From: an uncultured Spirochaetaceae bacterium
GTDB taxonomy: Bacteria > Spirochaetota > Spirochaetia > Treponematales > UBA12059
Assembly: GCA_938004315.1 (NCBI GenBank)
Contig: CALKWG010000046.1
Span: 1-6,565 of the forward strand
Reading direction: 5' to 3'
DNA length: 6,565 bases
The notes beneath the pieces are model-generated. The model had not been told where the DNA came from. It saw only the letters and a list, made by a program, of their open reading frames with translations, and did no database searches. Positions 1 to 5,626 of this stretch are shown here, piece by piece. The translations under genes and the position numbers were made by a program. Positions within the stretch are counted from its first letter, which is position 1; every line of letters starts with the position of its first letter.

Positions 1-679
1 CGTCGTCCACGATGGCCTTGGGCAGGCGGAACTCCGGGATGCCGTAGACCAGCACGCCGCCGGGCCGATGGAAGGCCTCGAAGACCGTCACCGCGTGCCC
101 CGCCTTGCGAAGGTCGGCCGCGCAGCTTACCGCCGCCGGGCCCGAGCCTATCACCGCCACGCGCTTACCGGTATCAGGGGCGTAGGCCGGCGGCCGCCGC
201 GCGCCCGATAGGCGCTCCAAGTCCGCCACGTAGCGCTCCACCCGGCCTATGGACACCGCCTTGTCCACGGACTTAAGGCTCTTACCCACCGTGCAGGGCG
301 CCTGGCACTGGCTTTCCTGCGGGCAGACCCGGCCGCAGACCGCGGGCAACAAGCTTGATTCTTTTATAACCGCCAGCGACGCGGTAAAGTCCCCCTCGGC
401 CGCCAGCTTTAAGAAGCGGGGGATGTCGATGCCCACCGGGCAGCCTGCCACGCAGGGCGCCGTCTTACAGCCCAGGCAGCGCAGGGCCTCGACCCGAGCC
501 TGCTCGGCCGAATAGCCCAAGGCCACCTCGGCCATATTCGTAATACGATCGGCCGGATCCTGGGCGGGCATCTCTTGCGGCGGGATGGCCAGGCGCTCCT
601 TCACGGATAGCTCGCGGCCGTCCAGGGTTTTAAGGAGCTCGGCCGCCTTGGCCTTCAGGATATCGGGGCTCGTATGCAT
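1..679 (-). CDS. nfnB: NfnB, NADPH-binding iron-sulfur flavoprotein subunit of the electron-bifurcating transhydrogenase (N-terminal half)
   Basis: The frame starts at ATG 679-677 and stays open to the window edge for 226 codons, so about half of a usual 460-470 residue protein is present. Two cysteine sets appear in the N-terminal ferredoxin-like domain: C68, C71, C76, C80 (CLGCKTAPCVAGCP) and C115, C119, C125, C129 (CGRVCPQESQC). In this family they bind two [4Fe-4S] clusters. A dinucleotide-binding fold follows at about 174-200 (VAVIGSGPAA), then the hallmark RPGGVLVYGIPEFRLPK. The family includes glutamate synthase small subunits; the adjacent nfnA argues for NfnB, which oxidises or reduces NADP(H) and ferredoxin in the cytoplasm. 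The start overlaps the nfnA stop by one base (TGATG), and GAGGTG at 690-685 lies 5 nt upstream, so the two are translationally coupled. Oddity: the Rossmann motif reads GSGPAA rather than the usual GxGPAG. GltD-like glutamate synthase is the alternative. Confidence 0.9.
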   Translation of the reverse strand, partial: MHTSPDILKAKAAELLKTLDGRELSVKERLAIPPQEMPAQDPADRITNMAEVALGYSAEQARVEALRCLGCKTAPCVAGCPVGIDIPRFLKLAAEGDFTASLAVIKESSLLPAVCGRVCPQESQCQAPCTVGKSLKSVDKAVSIGRVERYVADLERLSGARRPPAYAPDTGKRVAVIGSGPAAVSCAADLRKAGHAVTVFEAFHRPGGVLVYGIPEFRLPKAIVDD

Positions 680-1530
680 CACTTCACCTCTTCGGGTATG
701 CCCAGCTGCAGGTGGCAGCGGTGGTGGCTGTCCTTCTCCTGGTCCTTGTACGCGCCCAGGCGCAGCATCAGGTTGTCGAAGTCCACCTGGTGGCCGTCGA
801 ACTCCGGGCCGTCCACGCAGACGAAGCGCGCGCGCCCGCCCACCGTGACGCGGCAGCCGCCGCACATGCCCGTGCCGTCGATCATGATGCTGTTCAAGGA
901 GACCACCGTGGGCACGCCGAAGGGACGCGTCGTCTCGGCGCAGAACTTCATCATGATGGGCGGGCCTATGGCCACCACCAGGTCCGGCCGCTCGGGGCCC
1001 TCGCAGGCCTCCTTCAAGGGCGCCGTCACCAGGGCCTTGCGCCCGTAGCTCCCGTCGTCGGTCACCACCGTCACCTTGTCGGAGATGCGGCGCATCTCCT
1101 CCTCCATGATCACCAGGTCTTTATTACGCGCGCCTATGACGATGGAGACCTCGTTGCCGGCGGCCGCCATGGCCTGGGCTATGGGGTGCATGGGCGCCAC
1201 GCCTATGCCGCCGCCCACGCAGAGCACGCGGCCGAAGCGCTCGATATGCGTAGGCTGGCCCAGGGGCCCCAGGACCGCCGCGATCTCGTCGCCCGGCCCC
1301 ATGTCGGCCAGGCGGTGCGTCGTGGCCCCCACCGCCTGGAAGACGATGGTGATCGTGCCGCGCTCGGGGTCCGCGTCCGCGATGGTCAGGGGGATGCGTT
1401 CGCCGGCCGCCACGTCCAGCTGTACGATCAGGAACTGCCCCGCCTTACGCTCGCGCGCGATCAGGGGAGCCTCGAAGCTCATGCGGTACACGTCGGCCGA
1501 CAACCGAGCCTTCTCCACGATGCGGTTCAT
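679..1530 (-). CDS. nfnA: NfnA, FAD/[2Fe-2S] NAD(H)-binding subunit of the electron-bifurcating transhydrogenase
   Basis: The 283-residue protein belongs to the dihydroorotate dehydrogenase electron-transfer / ferredoxin-NADP reductase-like family. Residues 1-95 form the FAD-binding barrel (RIPLT at 45-49). Residues 100-210 form the NAD-binding domain (VGGGIGVAP, 105-113; conserved GP at 189-190). The C-terminus has D218, C223, C226 and C238 (DGTGMCGGCR then FVCVDGPEFDGHQVDF). This is the one-Asp, three-Cys [2Fe-2S] ligand set known in NfnA. With NfnB it couples NADH oxidation by NADP+ to ferredoxin redox chemistry. I chose ATG 1530 because AGGAGGT lies 4 nt upstream and family homology begins at MNRIVEKARLS. 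A longer in-frame start at 1638 would add 36 Arg/Ala/Gly-rich residues read through the hairpin region and has no such support. Sulfide dehydrogenase beta subunit (SudB) names the same fold; the nfnB neighbour makes NfnA the better call. Confidence 0.92.
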   Translation of the reverse strand: MNRIVEKARLSADVYRMSFEAPLIARERKAGQFLIVQLDVAAGERIPLTIADADPERGTITIVFQAVGATTHRLADMGPGDEIAAVLGPLGQPTHIERFGRVLCVGGGIGVAPMHPIAQAMAAAGNEVSIVIGARNKDLVIMEEEMRRISDKVTVVTDDGSYGRKALVTAPLKEACEGPERPDLVVAIGPPIMMKFCAETTRPFGVPTVVSLNSIMIDGTGMCGGCRVTVGGRARFVCVDGPEFDGHQVDFDNLMLRLGAYKDQEKDSHHRCHLQLGIPEEVK

Positions 1531-1533
1531 GCC

Positions 1534-1540
1534 ACCTCCT
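1534..1540 (-). promoter_or_regulatory. Strong ribosome binding site of nfnA
   Basis: AGGAGGT sits 4 nt before ATG 1530 on the minus strand. It fixes the nfnA start against the longer upstream in-frame ATG at 1638. Confidence 0.85.
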
Positions 1541-1563
1541 GCGCGCCCGCCCGTAAGCTGCGT

Positions 1564-1586
1564 CCCCCGGCGCCGCGCGGCGGGGG
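1564..1586 (-). other. GC-rich hairpin in the nfnA leader
   Basis: Six outer pairs (CCCCCG with CGGGGG), one G-G mismatch and two inner pairs form a strong stem about 25 nt upstream of the nfnA ribosome binding site. If nfnA is transcribed from the candidate promoter at 1609-1638, this stem lies in its 5' leader. Whether it acts in regulation is not shown by the sequence. Confidence 0.45.
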
Positions 1587-1594
1587 CAAAATGA

Positions 1595-1632
1595 AAACGG
1601 GCGGCACAAGGATACCCCCATGCCGCCCGTTT
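1595..1632 (-). terminator. Terminator-like perfect 12-bp inverted repeat
   Basis: AAACGGGCGGCA (1595-1606) and TGCCGCCCGTTT (1621-1632) are perfect reverse complements around a 14-nt loop. On the minus strand the stem is followed by TTTTCATTTT, resembling a rho-independent terminator for the toxin-antitoxin operon ending at 1701. A candidate nfnA -10 box lies in the loop, so the repeat could instead be an operator; the two readings are not exclusive. Confidence 0.6.
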
Positions 1633-1638
1633 ACACAA
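1609..1638 (-). promoter_or_regulatory. Candidate nfnA promoter
   Basis: On the minus strand TTGTGT (1638-1633) is followed, after 18 bp, by TATCCT (1614-1609), each a partial match to sigma-70 boxes. This would start transcription near 1602 and give nfnA a leader of about 70 nt. It is the best candidate I see in the gap, but it is weak and sits inside the inverted repeat. Confidence 0.35.
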
Positions 1639-1645
1639 GGCGAAA

Positions 1646-1684
1646 AATCGTCATGGGACGGCGGCGGAGCGCCCGCCGACGATT
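1646..1684 (-). terminator. Terminator-like hairpin just after the PIN toxin gene
   Basis: AATCGTC (1646-1652) pairs with GACGATT (1678-1684), and CGGCGG pairs with CCGCCG inside, leaving a one-sided bulge. On the minus strand the stem runs into TTTTT at 1647-1643. It begins 17 nt after the toxin stop codon, so it is likely the first of two tandem terminators for that operon. Confidence 0.5.
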
Positions 1685-1700
1685 AGGACCCAGCCGACCG

Positions 1701-2183
1701 TTAAGCCCCCGCCAGCAAGGCCGAAAGCTCTCGCTTCAAAGAATCCGATAAGCGATAGCCGATCGCTTCCGCTCGATCTAGCACGGCGAGCAGCTCGCTT
1801 CCCTCGTAACGCCCCGTACGCTTCAGCGCGACGAGGATCCCGGCCAAACCAATCACCTTAACGCCGAGCGACGCGGCCACGGATCGCCCCTTTTTCTCGT
1901 CGATGATCAGCGGCATAGCCGACTCGGCCGCCGCGGCTATGGCCGCGCTCTCGCCCTCGTCCAAAATAGCCCGTAGGTCGCCATAGAGCGGGCTCGTCGA
2001 CGCCGGGACGAGCTCGAAAGGCTCGCTCCGCCAGACGGCATGGTCGTAATCGTCTTTGGCGCAGATTTCCTTGAGTACCGGCTCCGGAATCAGGACGCGA
2101 GAAAAAAGCGCGCTTAACAGTTCGGCGCGCCCGAGCTTGGCCAGGACGATGAGCGTCGTCGCGTCGCTAACCGCCGCGATCAT
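1701..2183 (-). CDS. PIN-domain toxin, DUF3368 family
   Basis: The 160-residue protein resembles the DUF3368 branch of PIN domains, small metal-dependent ribonucleases that act as toxins. PIN acidic positions are visible: D7 in VSDAT, a probable E39 in PVLKEI, E78 in LDEGESAAI and D95/E96 in IIDEKKGR. The block IIDEKKGRSVAASLGVKVIGLAGIL is characteristic, and the length is typical. Its ATG overlaps the stop codon of the upstream antitoxin gene by 4 nt (ATGA, 2180-2183), so translation is coupled and antitoxin is made first. The usual partner of this family is a UPF0175 protein, as found here. The RNA target cannot be read from the sequence. No disruption is seen, so the toxin is probably functional. 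Confidence 0.85.
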   Translation of the reverse strand: MIAAVSDATTLIVLAKLGRAELLSALFSRVLIPEPVLKEICAKDDYDHAVWRSEPFELVPASTSPLYGDLRAILDEGESAAIAAAAESAMPLIIDEKKGRSVAASLGVKVIGLAGILVALKRTGRYEGSELLAVLDRAEAIGYRLSDSLKRELSALLAGA

Positions 2184-2506
2184 ATACCTAGGCTATCCAG
2201 GGCCCTGAGCTCCTCGTCGAGGCCGTAGTCGGCCACGGGGATTTTCATACGTCCCAGGAATTCTATGGCCTCGGAACGATCCAAACCAAGGCTACGGGCC
2301 AGCTCGCCCAGGCTCATGTCGCCGGCTTGAAAAGCCTTAAGCGCCAGGTAGCGCTTAAGCCCGAATTCCAGCACGCCGTCCTCGAAACCGACGGCCAGGC
2401 CTATGGGCACCCCGTGCTTGGTGATCAGGGAGTATTCTCCGCTTTCGAAGGTCTTGGTGAGCAAGGCGGGATTCGTCTGCAGAGCCTTTATACCGAATGA
2501 ACGCAT
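2180..2506 (-). CDS. UPF0175 antitoxin with Phd/YefM-like N-terminus
   Basis: The protein is 108 residues long. Residues 1-40 (GIKALQTNPALLTK, then YSLITKHGVPIGLAV) resemble the Phd/YefM fold that recurs in antitoxins and binds operator DNA. Residues about 50-90 (ALKAFQAGDMSLGELARSLG, then DRSEAIEFLGRMKIPV) are the UPF0175 helix-turn-helix-like core. The tail with the D-Y motif (VADYGLDEEL) probably wraps the toxin. The PIN toxin overlaps it downstream by 4 nt. ATG 2506 has AGGAG 5 nt upstream. Promoter, ribosome binding site and a 20-bp palindrome are packed into the 25 nt before the start, which suggests tight autorepression by the antitoxin or the complex. The combination of a Phd-like head with UPF0175 is more complete than the minimal UPF0175 protein. 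Confidence 0.85.
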   Translation of the reverse strand: MRSFGIKALQTNPALLTKTFESGEYSLITKHGVPIGLAVGFEDGVLEFGLKRYLALKAFQAGDMSLGELARSLGLDRSEAIEFLGRMKIPVADYGLDEELRALDSLGI

Positions 2507-2508
2507 AC

Positions 2509-2528
2509 ATACTCCTATATAGGAGTAT
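2509..2528. promoter_or_regulatory. 20-bp perfect palindrome, likely antitoxin operator
   Basis: ATACTCCTAT followed directly by ATAGGAGTAT is a perfect palindrome. It lies 2 bp upstream of the UPF0175 start codon, covers its AGGAG site and overlaps the candidate -10 box. The position fits an autoregulatory operator. In mRNA the same bases could also fold and hide the ribosome binding site. Confidence 0.75.
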
Positions 2529-2552
2529 AATGCATAGTAACTTTGATTACCA
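2524..2552 (-). promoter_or_regulatory. Promoter of the UPF0175/PIN operon
   Basis: On the minus strand TATACT (2529-2524) is a 5/6 match to the -10 consensus. TGGTAA (2552-2547), 17 bp upstream, is a weak -35. Transcription would start near 2517, just before the AGGAG at 2516-2512, giving a very short leader. Confidence 0.55.
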
Positions 2553-2573
2553 GGGCGCTTTGGAACAAAGCCA

Positions 2574-2603
2574 TTACCCTTCCCGCCCCAACTGCGCTAT
2601 GCT
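2574..2603 (+). promoter_or_regulatory. Candidate leaderless promoter of the lipoprotein gene
   Basis: TATGCT (2598-2603) ends 6 nt before ATG 2610. A weak -35 (TTACCC, 2574-2579) lies 18 bp upstream. No Shine-Dalgarno sequence precedes the ATG, so transcription may begin at or next to the start codon. Confidence 0.4.
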
Positions 2604-2609
2604 CTTGTC

Positions 2610-3434
2610 ATGATCCGCCGCGCCCCGCCCTTCGCCGCCGCGACCGCCCGGCTCAGTCTCGCGGCCCCGCTCGCCCTCGCCGCGCTGTCCGTGCTCGCGG
2701 GCGGCTGCGCCGGGCTCCCCGGCCGCCGCGCCGCGGCCGAAGCGGGCGCCCTTGGCTCCGCGCCCCTCATCGCGCCAGGCGAAAGCGCTCCGGGGGGCTA
2801 CCTAAGCGGCCCCGCGGCCGGCCTTAAGGGGCTGGCGCCCTACCTGGCCCTGCCGGCGGCAGAAAGCTACGCGCCGATCCCCTTAACGAGCGCCCAGGAG
2901 CGCATCGTCGCAGGCGGCCGCAGCCTCGCGGGCAAGCGCCCCATCGTCGTAGACGGCGTGACCTATCCCGACGACTGCACCGGCGTCGCGCGGGCCGCCT
3001 ACGCCTTCGCCGGCGTCGACCTGGCGGCCGCCTTTAATCGCTACGGCGGCAACGGCGTCAGGCGCATCTACCTCACGGTCAAGGACGCCGGGCTCCTCTA
3101 CGCCACGCGCTACCCGGCGCCCGGCGACCTAGTCTTCTGGGATAACACCTACGACATGAACGGCAACGGCAAGGCCGACGACGAGTACACCCACGTGGGC
3201 GTCGTGCTCTCCGTGGCGCCCGACGGCGGCGTGGAATACCTGCACCACCACTACCGCCTAGGCCCCGTCATAGAGCGCATGAACCTAGCCCGCCCGGACG
3301 ACCGAGGCGAGCACCCCGACGGCGGCCAGGTCAACGCCTTCATGCGCATGCGCGGCTCGCCCGCGGGCCCCGGCGAGACCGCCGCCGAGCTCCTGCGCGC
3401 CCTGGCCAAGGGCTGGCTCCTGGCGGCCGAGTAG
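2610..3434 (+). CDS. Exported NlpC/P60-like lipoprotein, probable cell-wall peptidase
   Basis: The 274-residue protein starts with a basic segment (MIRR), a hydrophobic stretch at about 14-31 and LAGGC with the lipid-carrying C33. The lipobox with Ala at -3 and Leu at -4 suits the relaxed spirochaetal pattern. A low-complexity Ala/Gly/Pro linker runs to about 90. The catalytic part resembles NlpC/P60 cysteine peptidases: DDC with C123 (DDCTGVARAAY), a PAPGDLVFWDNT strand at 170-180, and H195 in YTHVGVVL. The third catalytic residue is probably one of H212-H214. Family members usually cut D-glutamyl-mezo-diaminopimelate-type peptide bonds of peptidoglycan. Between C123 and H195 lies a DMNGNGKADDE segment resembling an EF-hand or thrombospondin type-3 calcium loop. 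The start has no ribosome binding site but a close -10 box. It is divergent from the toxin-antitoxin operon and probably monocistronic. Exact substrate is unknown. Confidence 0.75.
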   Translation: MIRRAPPFAAATARLSLAAPLALAALSVLAGGCAGLPGRRAAAEAGALGSAPLIAPGESAPGGYLSGPAAGLKGLAPYLALPAAESYAPIPLTSAQERIVAGGRSLAGKRPIVVDGVTYPDDCTGVARAAYAFAGVDLAAAFNRYGGNGVRRIYLTVKDAGLLYATRYPAPGDLVFWDNTYDMNGNGKADDEYTHVGVVLSVAPDGGVEYLHHHYRLGPVIERMNLARPDDRGEHPDGGQVNAFMRMRGSPAGPGETAAELLRALAKGWLLAAE

Positions 3435-3458
3435 GGCGCCAAGAAGCCGAGCTTTCGC

Positions 3459-3487
3459 TTGCCCGCCTGCTGTAATTACATTATACT
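3459..3487 (+). promoter_or_regulatory. mazEF promoter with internal palindrome
   Basis: TTGCCC (3459-3464), a 17-bp spacer and TATACT (3482-3487) form a good sigma-70-type promoter. The spacer holds the 10-bp palindrome TGTAATTACA (3471-3480), a likely operator for the MazE or MazEF complex. Transcription would start near 3494, at the AGGGAGG site (3493-3499) that lies 5 nt before the mazE ATG. Confidence 0.7.
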
Positions 3488-3504
3488 TACTTAGGGAGGC
3501 CCCG

Positions 3505-3753
3505 ATGATCGTACCCATCGTTCAAGTCGGCAATTCGCGCGGCATACGCCTACCCAAGGCTATCCTCGCCCAGCTCAAGGCGACCGATAGGCTTGAACTA
3601 GAGCTGCGCGATAACGCCATCGTCCTCACCCCGGCTCCGCCCCCGCCGCGCGCGGGTTGGGAGGAGGCCCTAATGCGCATGGCGGAAGCCGGCGACGACC
3701 GCCTGCTGATAGCCGACGAAGCGGCGGAAGAGGGCTTTACATGGGAATGGTAG
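3505..3753 (+). CDS. mazE: MazE-like antitoxin, AbrB/MazE DNA-binding family
   Basis: The 82-residue protein has the swapped-hairpin AbrB/MazE fold in its first 45 residues: IVQVGNSRGIRLPKAIL is the diagnostic motif, followed by LELELRDNAIVLTP. The fold binds operator DNA as a dimer. After a proline-rich hinge (PAPPPPRAG, 43-51), the acidic, partly disordered tail (WEEALMRMAEAGDD, ending FTWEW) should wrap MazF and block its RNA-binding surface; tryptophans and acidic residues are typical there. ATG 3505 is set by AGGGAGG 5 nt upstream. The gene overlaps mazF by 13 bp and shares its promoter. It presumably represses that promoter through the palindrome in the spacer. Confidence 0.9.
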   Translation: MIVPIVQVGNSRGIRLPKAILAQLKATDRLELELRDNAIVLTPAPPPPRAGWEEALMRMAEAGDDRLLIADEAAEEGFTWEW

Positions 3754-4070
3754 CCGGGCAGTACCAGGTCTTCCTCGTCGAGCTCGATCCGACCGAAGGG
3801 CTTGAGATACGAAAGACGCGCCCCTGCCTCGTCATCTCGCCTGACGAGATGAACCGCGCGATCGGCACCGTCATCGTCGCGCCCATGACCACCGCCTCGC
3901 GCGACTATCCGACCCGCATACGCGTCGAGTTCGGCGGCAAGACCGGCTGGATCGTCCTAGACCAGATCCGCACCATCGATCGCAGCCGCCTCGTTAAGCA
4001 GCTCGGGGCCGTCGAGCGGGAAGCCGTAGACCAGGTAAAGGCCATCCTCAAGCAGATGCTGGTCGACTAG
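3741..4070 (+). CDS. mazF: MazF/PemK-family endoribonuclease toxin
   Basis: The 109-residue protein shows the MazF/PemK barrel: GQYQVFLVELDPTEG at 6-20, EIRKTRPCLVISPDEMN at 22-38, the VIVAPMTTAS strand at 44-53, and VLDQIRTIDRSRLVKQLG at 72-89. By alignment, R27 in RKTRP and T50 or T51 in PMTT correspond to the catalytic Arg and Thr of B. subtilis MazF. The family cuts single-stranded mRNA at short specific sequences; the specificity here is not readable. I prefer ATG 3741, which has AGAGGG 6 nt upstream inside mazE; ATG 3747 would remove only two residues. An upstream in-frame ATG at 3657 lies well within mazE and is unlikely. All key motifs are intact. The stop is only 3 bp from the convergent TPR gene's stop. 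Confidence 0.92.
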   Translation: MGMVAGQYQVFLVELDPTEGLEIRKTRPCLVISPDEMNRAIGTVIVAPMTTASRDYPTRIRVEFGGKTGWIVLDQIRTIDRSRLVKQLGAVEREAVDQVKAILKQMLVD

Positions 4071-4073
4071 CCC

Positions 4074-5459
4074 CTACTCCTCGATCAACAGCCCCTTCTG
4101 GCGCGAGTCGATCGTATTCAGGAGGTGCATGAGCTTGTCCTTCTCCAGGAGGTCGATGAGCCGGGCCTCCACGAACTTCTTAGCCTCGTCGGAGAAGGTG
4201 CCCCCCGTGATGCAGTAGCCCTTGCCCGCCTTTAAGTCCTTGATGCGCGCGTGGAAGTCGCGGAGCGTCAGCTCCCCGATATTGCCCGTGGAGCGAATCA
4301 TCCTAAAGAGCACCACGTCCGACCAGCGGGAAGTCTCCACCTCGGCCAGGATGTCGGCCCAGTCGTTCTTGTTCACCGAGATATCGGTGATCTTCACCTT
4401 GGCCTTGGGAAAGAAGCTCAAGGTAATCTTGCGGCAGAGCGTGATGAAGTCGCTCGTGGCCGCCAAGAGATAGACCTGCAGATTGCGGTTGGAGTTCAGC
4501 TCCTTGTACTTGCTCAGCTGGGCCGGCACGTCCTTGTAGTTGGGGTAGATCTGCTGGATCTCGTTCAGGAGCCCCACCGCCTTGGCTATCTCCTGCTCGC
4601 GCAGGTAGGCCGCCGCCAGGCGGTACTTGATCTCCACCAGCACCTCCACCTTGATATCCGGGTGCCTCAGGCCGATCTCGAAGTCCATCACGGCCTTCTG
4701 GAACTGCCGCTGGTTCAGGTGTATCGTGCCGGCGAAGAGCGAGGCGCTCGGCCCCAGGGCCGGATCCGTGCGCAGGTGGCTGAAGATGCGCGTAGCCTGG
4801 TCCAGCTGCCCCAGCTCGTACTGGCACTCGCCCATCGCGAAGAGGCTCTCCTTGTCGTCGGGCGCCAGGTCTATGGCGCGCTTTAAAGTGCCTAAGGCCT
4901 CGCGGTAGCGCTTGAGCTTAAAGTGCGCGTGCCCCAGATAGCGCAGCGCCTGCGCGTGCTCCGGGTTCAGGCGCGAGGCCTGCGCCAGGTACATCAGGGA
5001 CTTCTCGTACTGCCTTCGCTGGAATTCCAGGAAGCCCAGGTTATAACTGGTCTCGAAATCGTCCTGCTTGATCGCGTAGGCCACCACCAGGCCCTTGTAC
5101 GCCTCGTCGAAGCGGTTCAGGCGTATGGCCGACAGCCCGTAGCGCCGGTTGATGGCGAACTCGTCCACCTCCGGGTTGCCCGCGGCCACCTCCATCAAGG
5201 TCTCGTAAGTCTTGAACGCCTTATCCCAGGCCTGCTCGGCGTAGTACACCTCGCCTAAGGCCAAGAGCGCGTCCAGGTCCTTGGGGTTCTGCGCCAGGCG
5301 GCGGTTGGCCTCCTTCAGGACCTGCGCGTGGTCCTTGGCCTTCAGGCGCTTGGCCTTCTTGCCGCCCCCGCCCCTGCCCTTGGACAAAAGCGCGCCGCCC
5401 ATCAGGACGACCAAGGAGAGGAAGATGACGACGACGGCGATGATCATGAGGTCGCCCAT
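4074..5459 (-). CDS. Membrane-anchored TPR protein with C-terminal Mrr-like (probably inactive) domain
   Basis: The 461-residue protein begins with a transmembrane segment at about 5-25, then a basic Gly/Lys-rich linker to 45. This topology puts the bulk in the cytoplasm. Residues about 45-305 are tandem tetratricopeptide repeats, for instance DALLALGEVYYAEQAWDKAF, ETSYNLGFLEFQRRQYEKSL, AQALRYLGHAHFKLKRYREAL and ESLFAMGECQYELGQLDQAT. Residues about 325-450 resemble the end of Mrr-type restriction endonuclease folds: GELTLRDFHARI, then GYCITGGTFSDEAKKFVEAR, then IDLLEKDKL. The Q-x-K-type catalytic motif is not visible; VLFRM stands where it would be expected. I therefore infer a binding or structural role. 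I recall similar proteins from spirochaetes, but no function is established to my knowledge. A TTGACA promoter lies right before the ATG without a ribosome binding site. Upstream neighbours are unrelated. Confidence 0.8.
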   Translation of the reverse strand: MGDLMIIAVVVIFLSLVVLMGGALLSKGRGGGGKKAKRLKAKDHAQVLKEANRRLAQNPKDLDALLALGEVYYAEQAWDKAFKTYETLMEVAAGNPEVDEFAINRRYGLSAIRLNRFDEAYKGLVVAYAIKQDDFETSYNLGFLEFQRRQYEKSLMYLAQASRLNPEHAQALRYLGHAHFKLKRYREALGTLKRAIDLAPDDKESLFAMGECQYELGQLDQATRIFSHLRTDPALGPSASLFAGTIHLNQRQFQKAVMDFEIGLRHPDIKVEVLVEIKYRLAAAYLREQEIAKAVGLLNEIQQIYPNYKDVPAQLSKYKELNSNRNLQVYLLAATSDFITLCRKITLSFFPKAKVKITDISVNKNDWADILAEVETSRWSDVVLFRMIRSTGNIGELTLRDFHARIKDLKAGKGYCITGGTFSDEAKKFVEARLIDLLEKDKLMHLLNTIDSRQKGLLIEE

Positions 5460-5466
5460 GGCGGTA

Positions 5467-5496
5467 AGTATGCTAGGCCGGATAACGAGCTGTCAA
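5467..5496 (-). promoter_or_regulatory. Promoter of the TPR gene, apparently leaderless
   Basis: On the minus strand a perfect TTGACA (5496-5491) is followed after 18 bp by CATACT (5472-5467). The -10 ends 7 nt before ATG 5459, so transcription should begin at or within a base of the start codon. No Shine-Dalgarno sequence is present. Confidence 0.65.
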
Positions 5497-5502
5497 GGAA
5501 GC

Positions 5503-5563
5503 GGGGGAAAGCCTTCCCCCTGCGGCGCGCGCAAGGTCGCGCCGCACCCCCTTCGCCGGGGGG
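5503..5563. repeat. Block of three adjacent GC-rich hairpins
   Basis: Three perfect inverted repeats abut: GGGGGAA/TTCCCCC (5503-5520, 4-nt loop), TGCGGCGCG/CGCGCCGCA (5521-5546, 8-nt loop) and CCCCC/GGGGG (5547-5562, 6-nt loop). The C and G runs of the outer hairpins could also pair with each other. The block lies between the end of the BrnT/antitoxin operon and the TPR promoter, so it may terminate or protect that operon's mRNA. No U tract follows, so a classical rho-independent terminator is not supported. It may be a dispersed repeat. Confidence 0.6.
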
Positions 5564-5626
5564 CCAAGCCTAGAAGCCGCGCGGGGCGGGCCCAGGGCGG
5601 CCGCCGCCCCCCGGAGCCCCCGGGAT
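5564..5626. other. GC-rich non-coding tail of the BrnT/antitoxin operon
   Basis: This 63-bp stretch is almost all G and C. It contains one short hairpin (GGGCGG/CCGCCC, 5595-5609, 3-nt loop) and two copies of CCCCCGG. I see no gene and no U-tract terminator. Confidence 0.4.

Noticed and set aside
679..1638. Longer nfnA starting at 1638
   Set aside because: The extra 36 residues are read through hairpins and lack homology; the ATG at 1530 has an excellent Shine-Dalgarno site.
712..1686. 324-codon open frame on the plus strand
   Set aside because: It is antisense to nfnA, its translation is His/Ala/Gly-rich low complexity with no family signature, and nfnA has clear domains and a strong ribosome site.
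2526..2531. Perfect TATAAT on the plus strand as a promoter for the lipoprotein gene
   Set aside because: No -35 lies at the proper distance (2503-2508 is GCATAC), and it is better explained as part of the antitoxin palindrome and minus-strand -10.
4251..4886. 211-codon open frame on the plus strand, plus other frames at 4303-4827, 4923-5258 and 5281-5730
   Set aside because: These overlap the TPR gene, arise from high G+C codon bias and show no recognisable motif.
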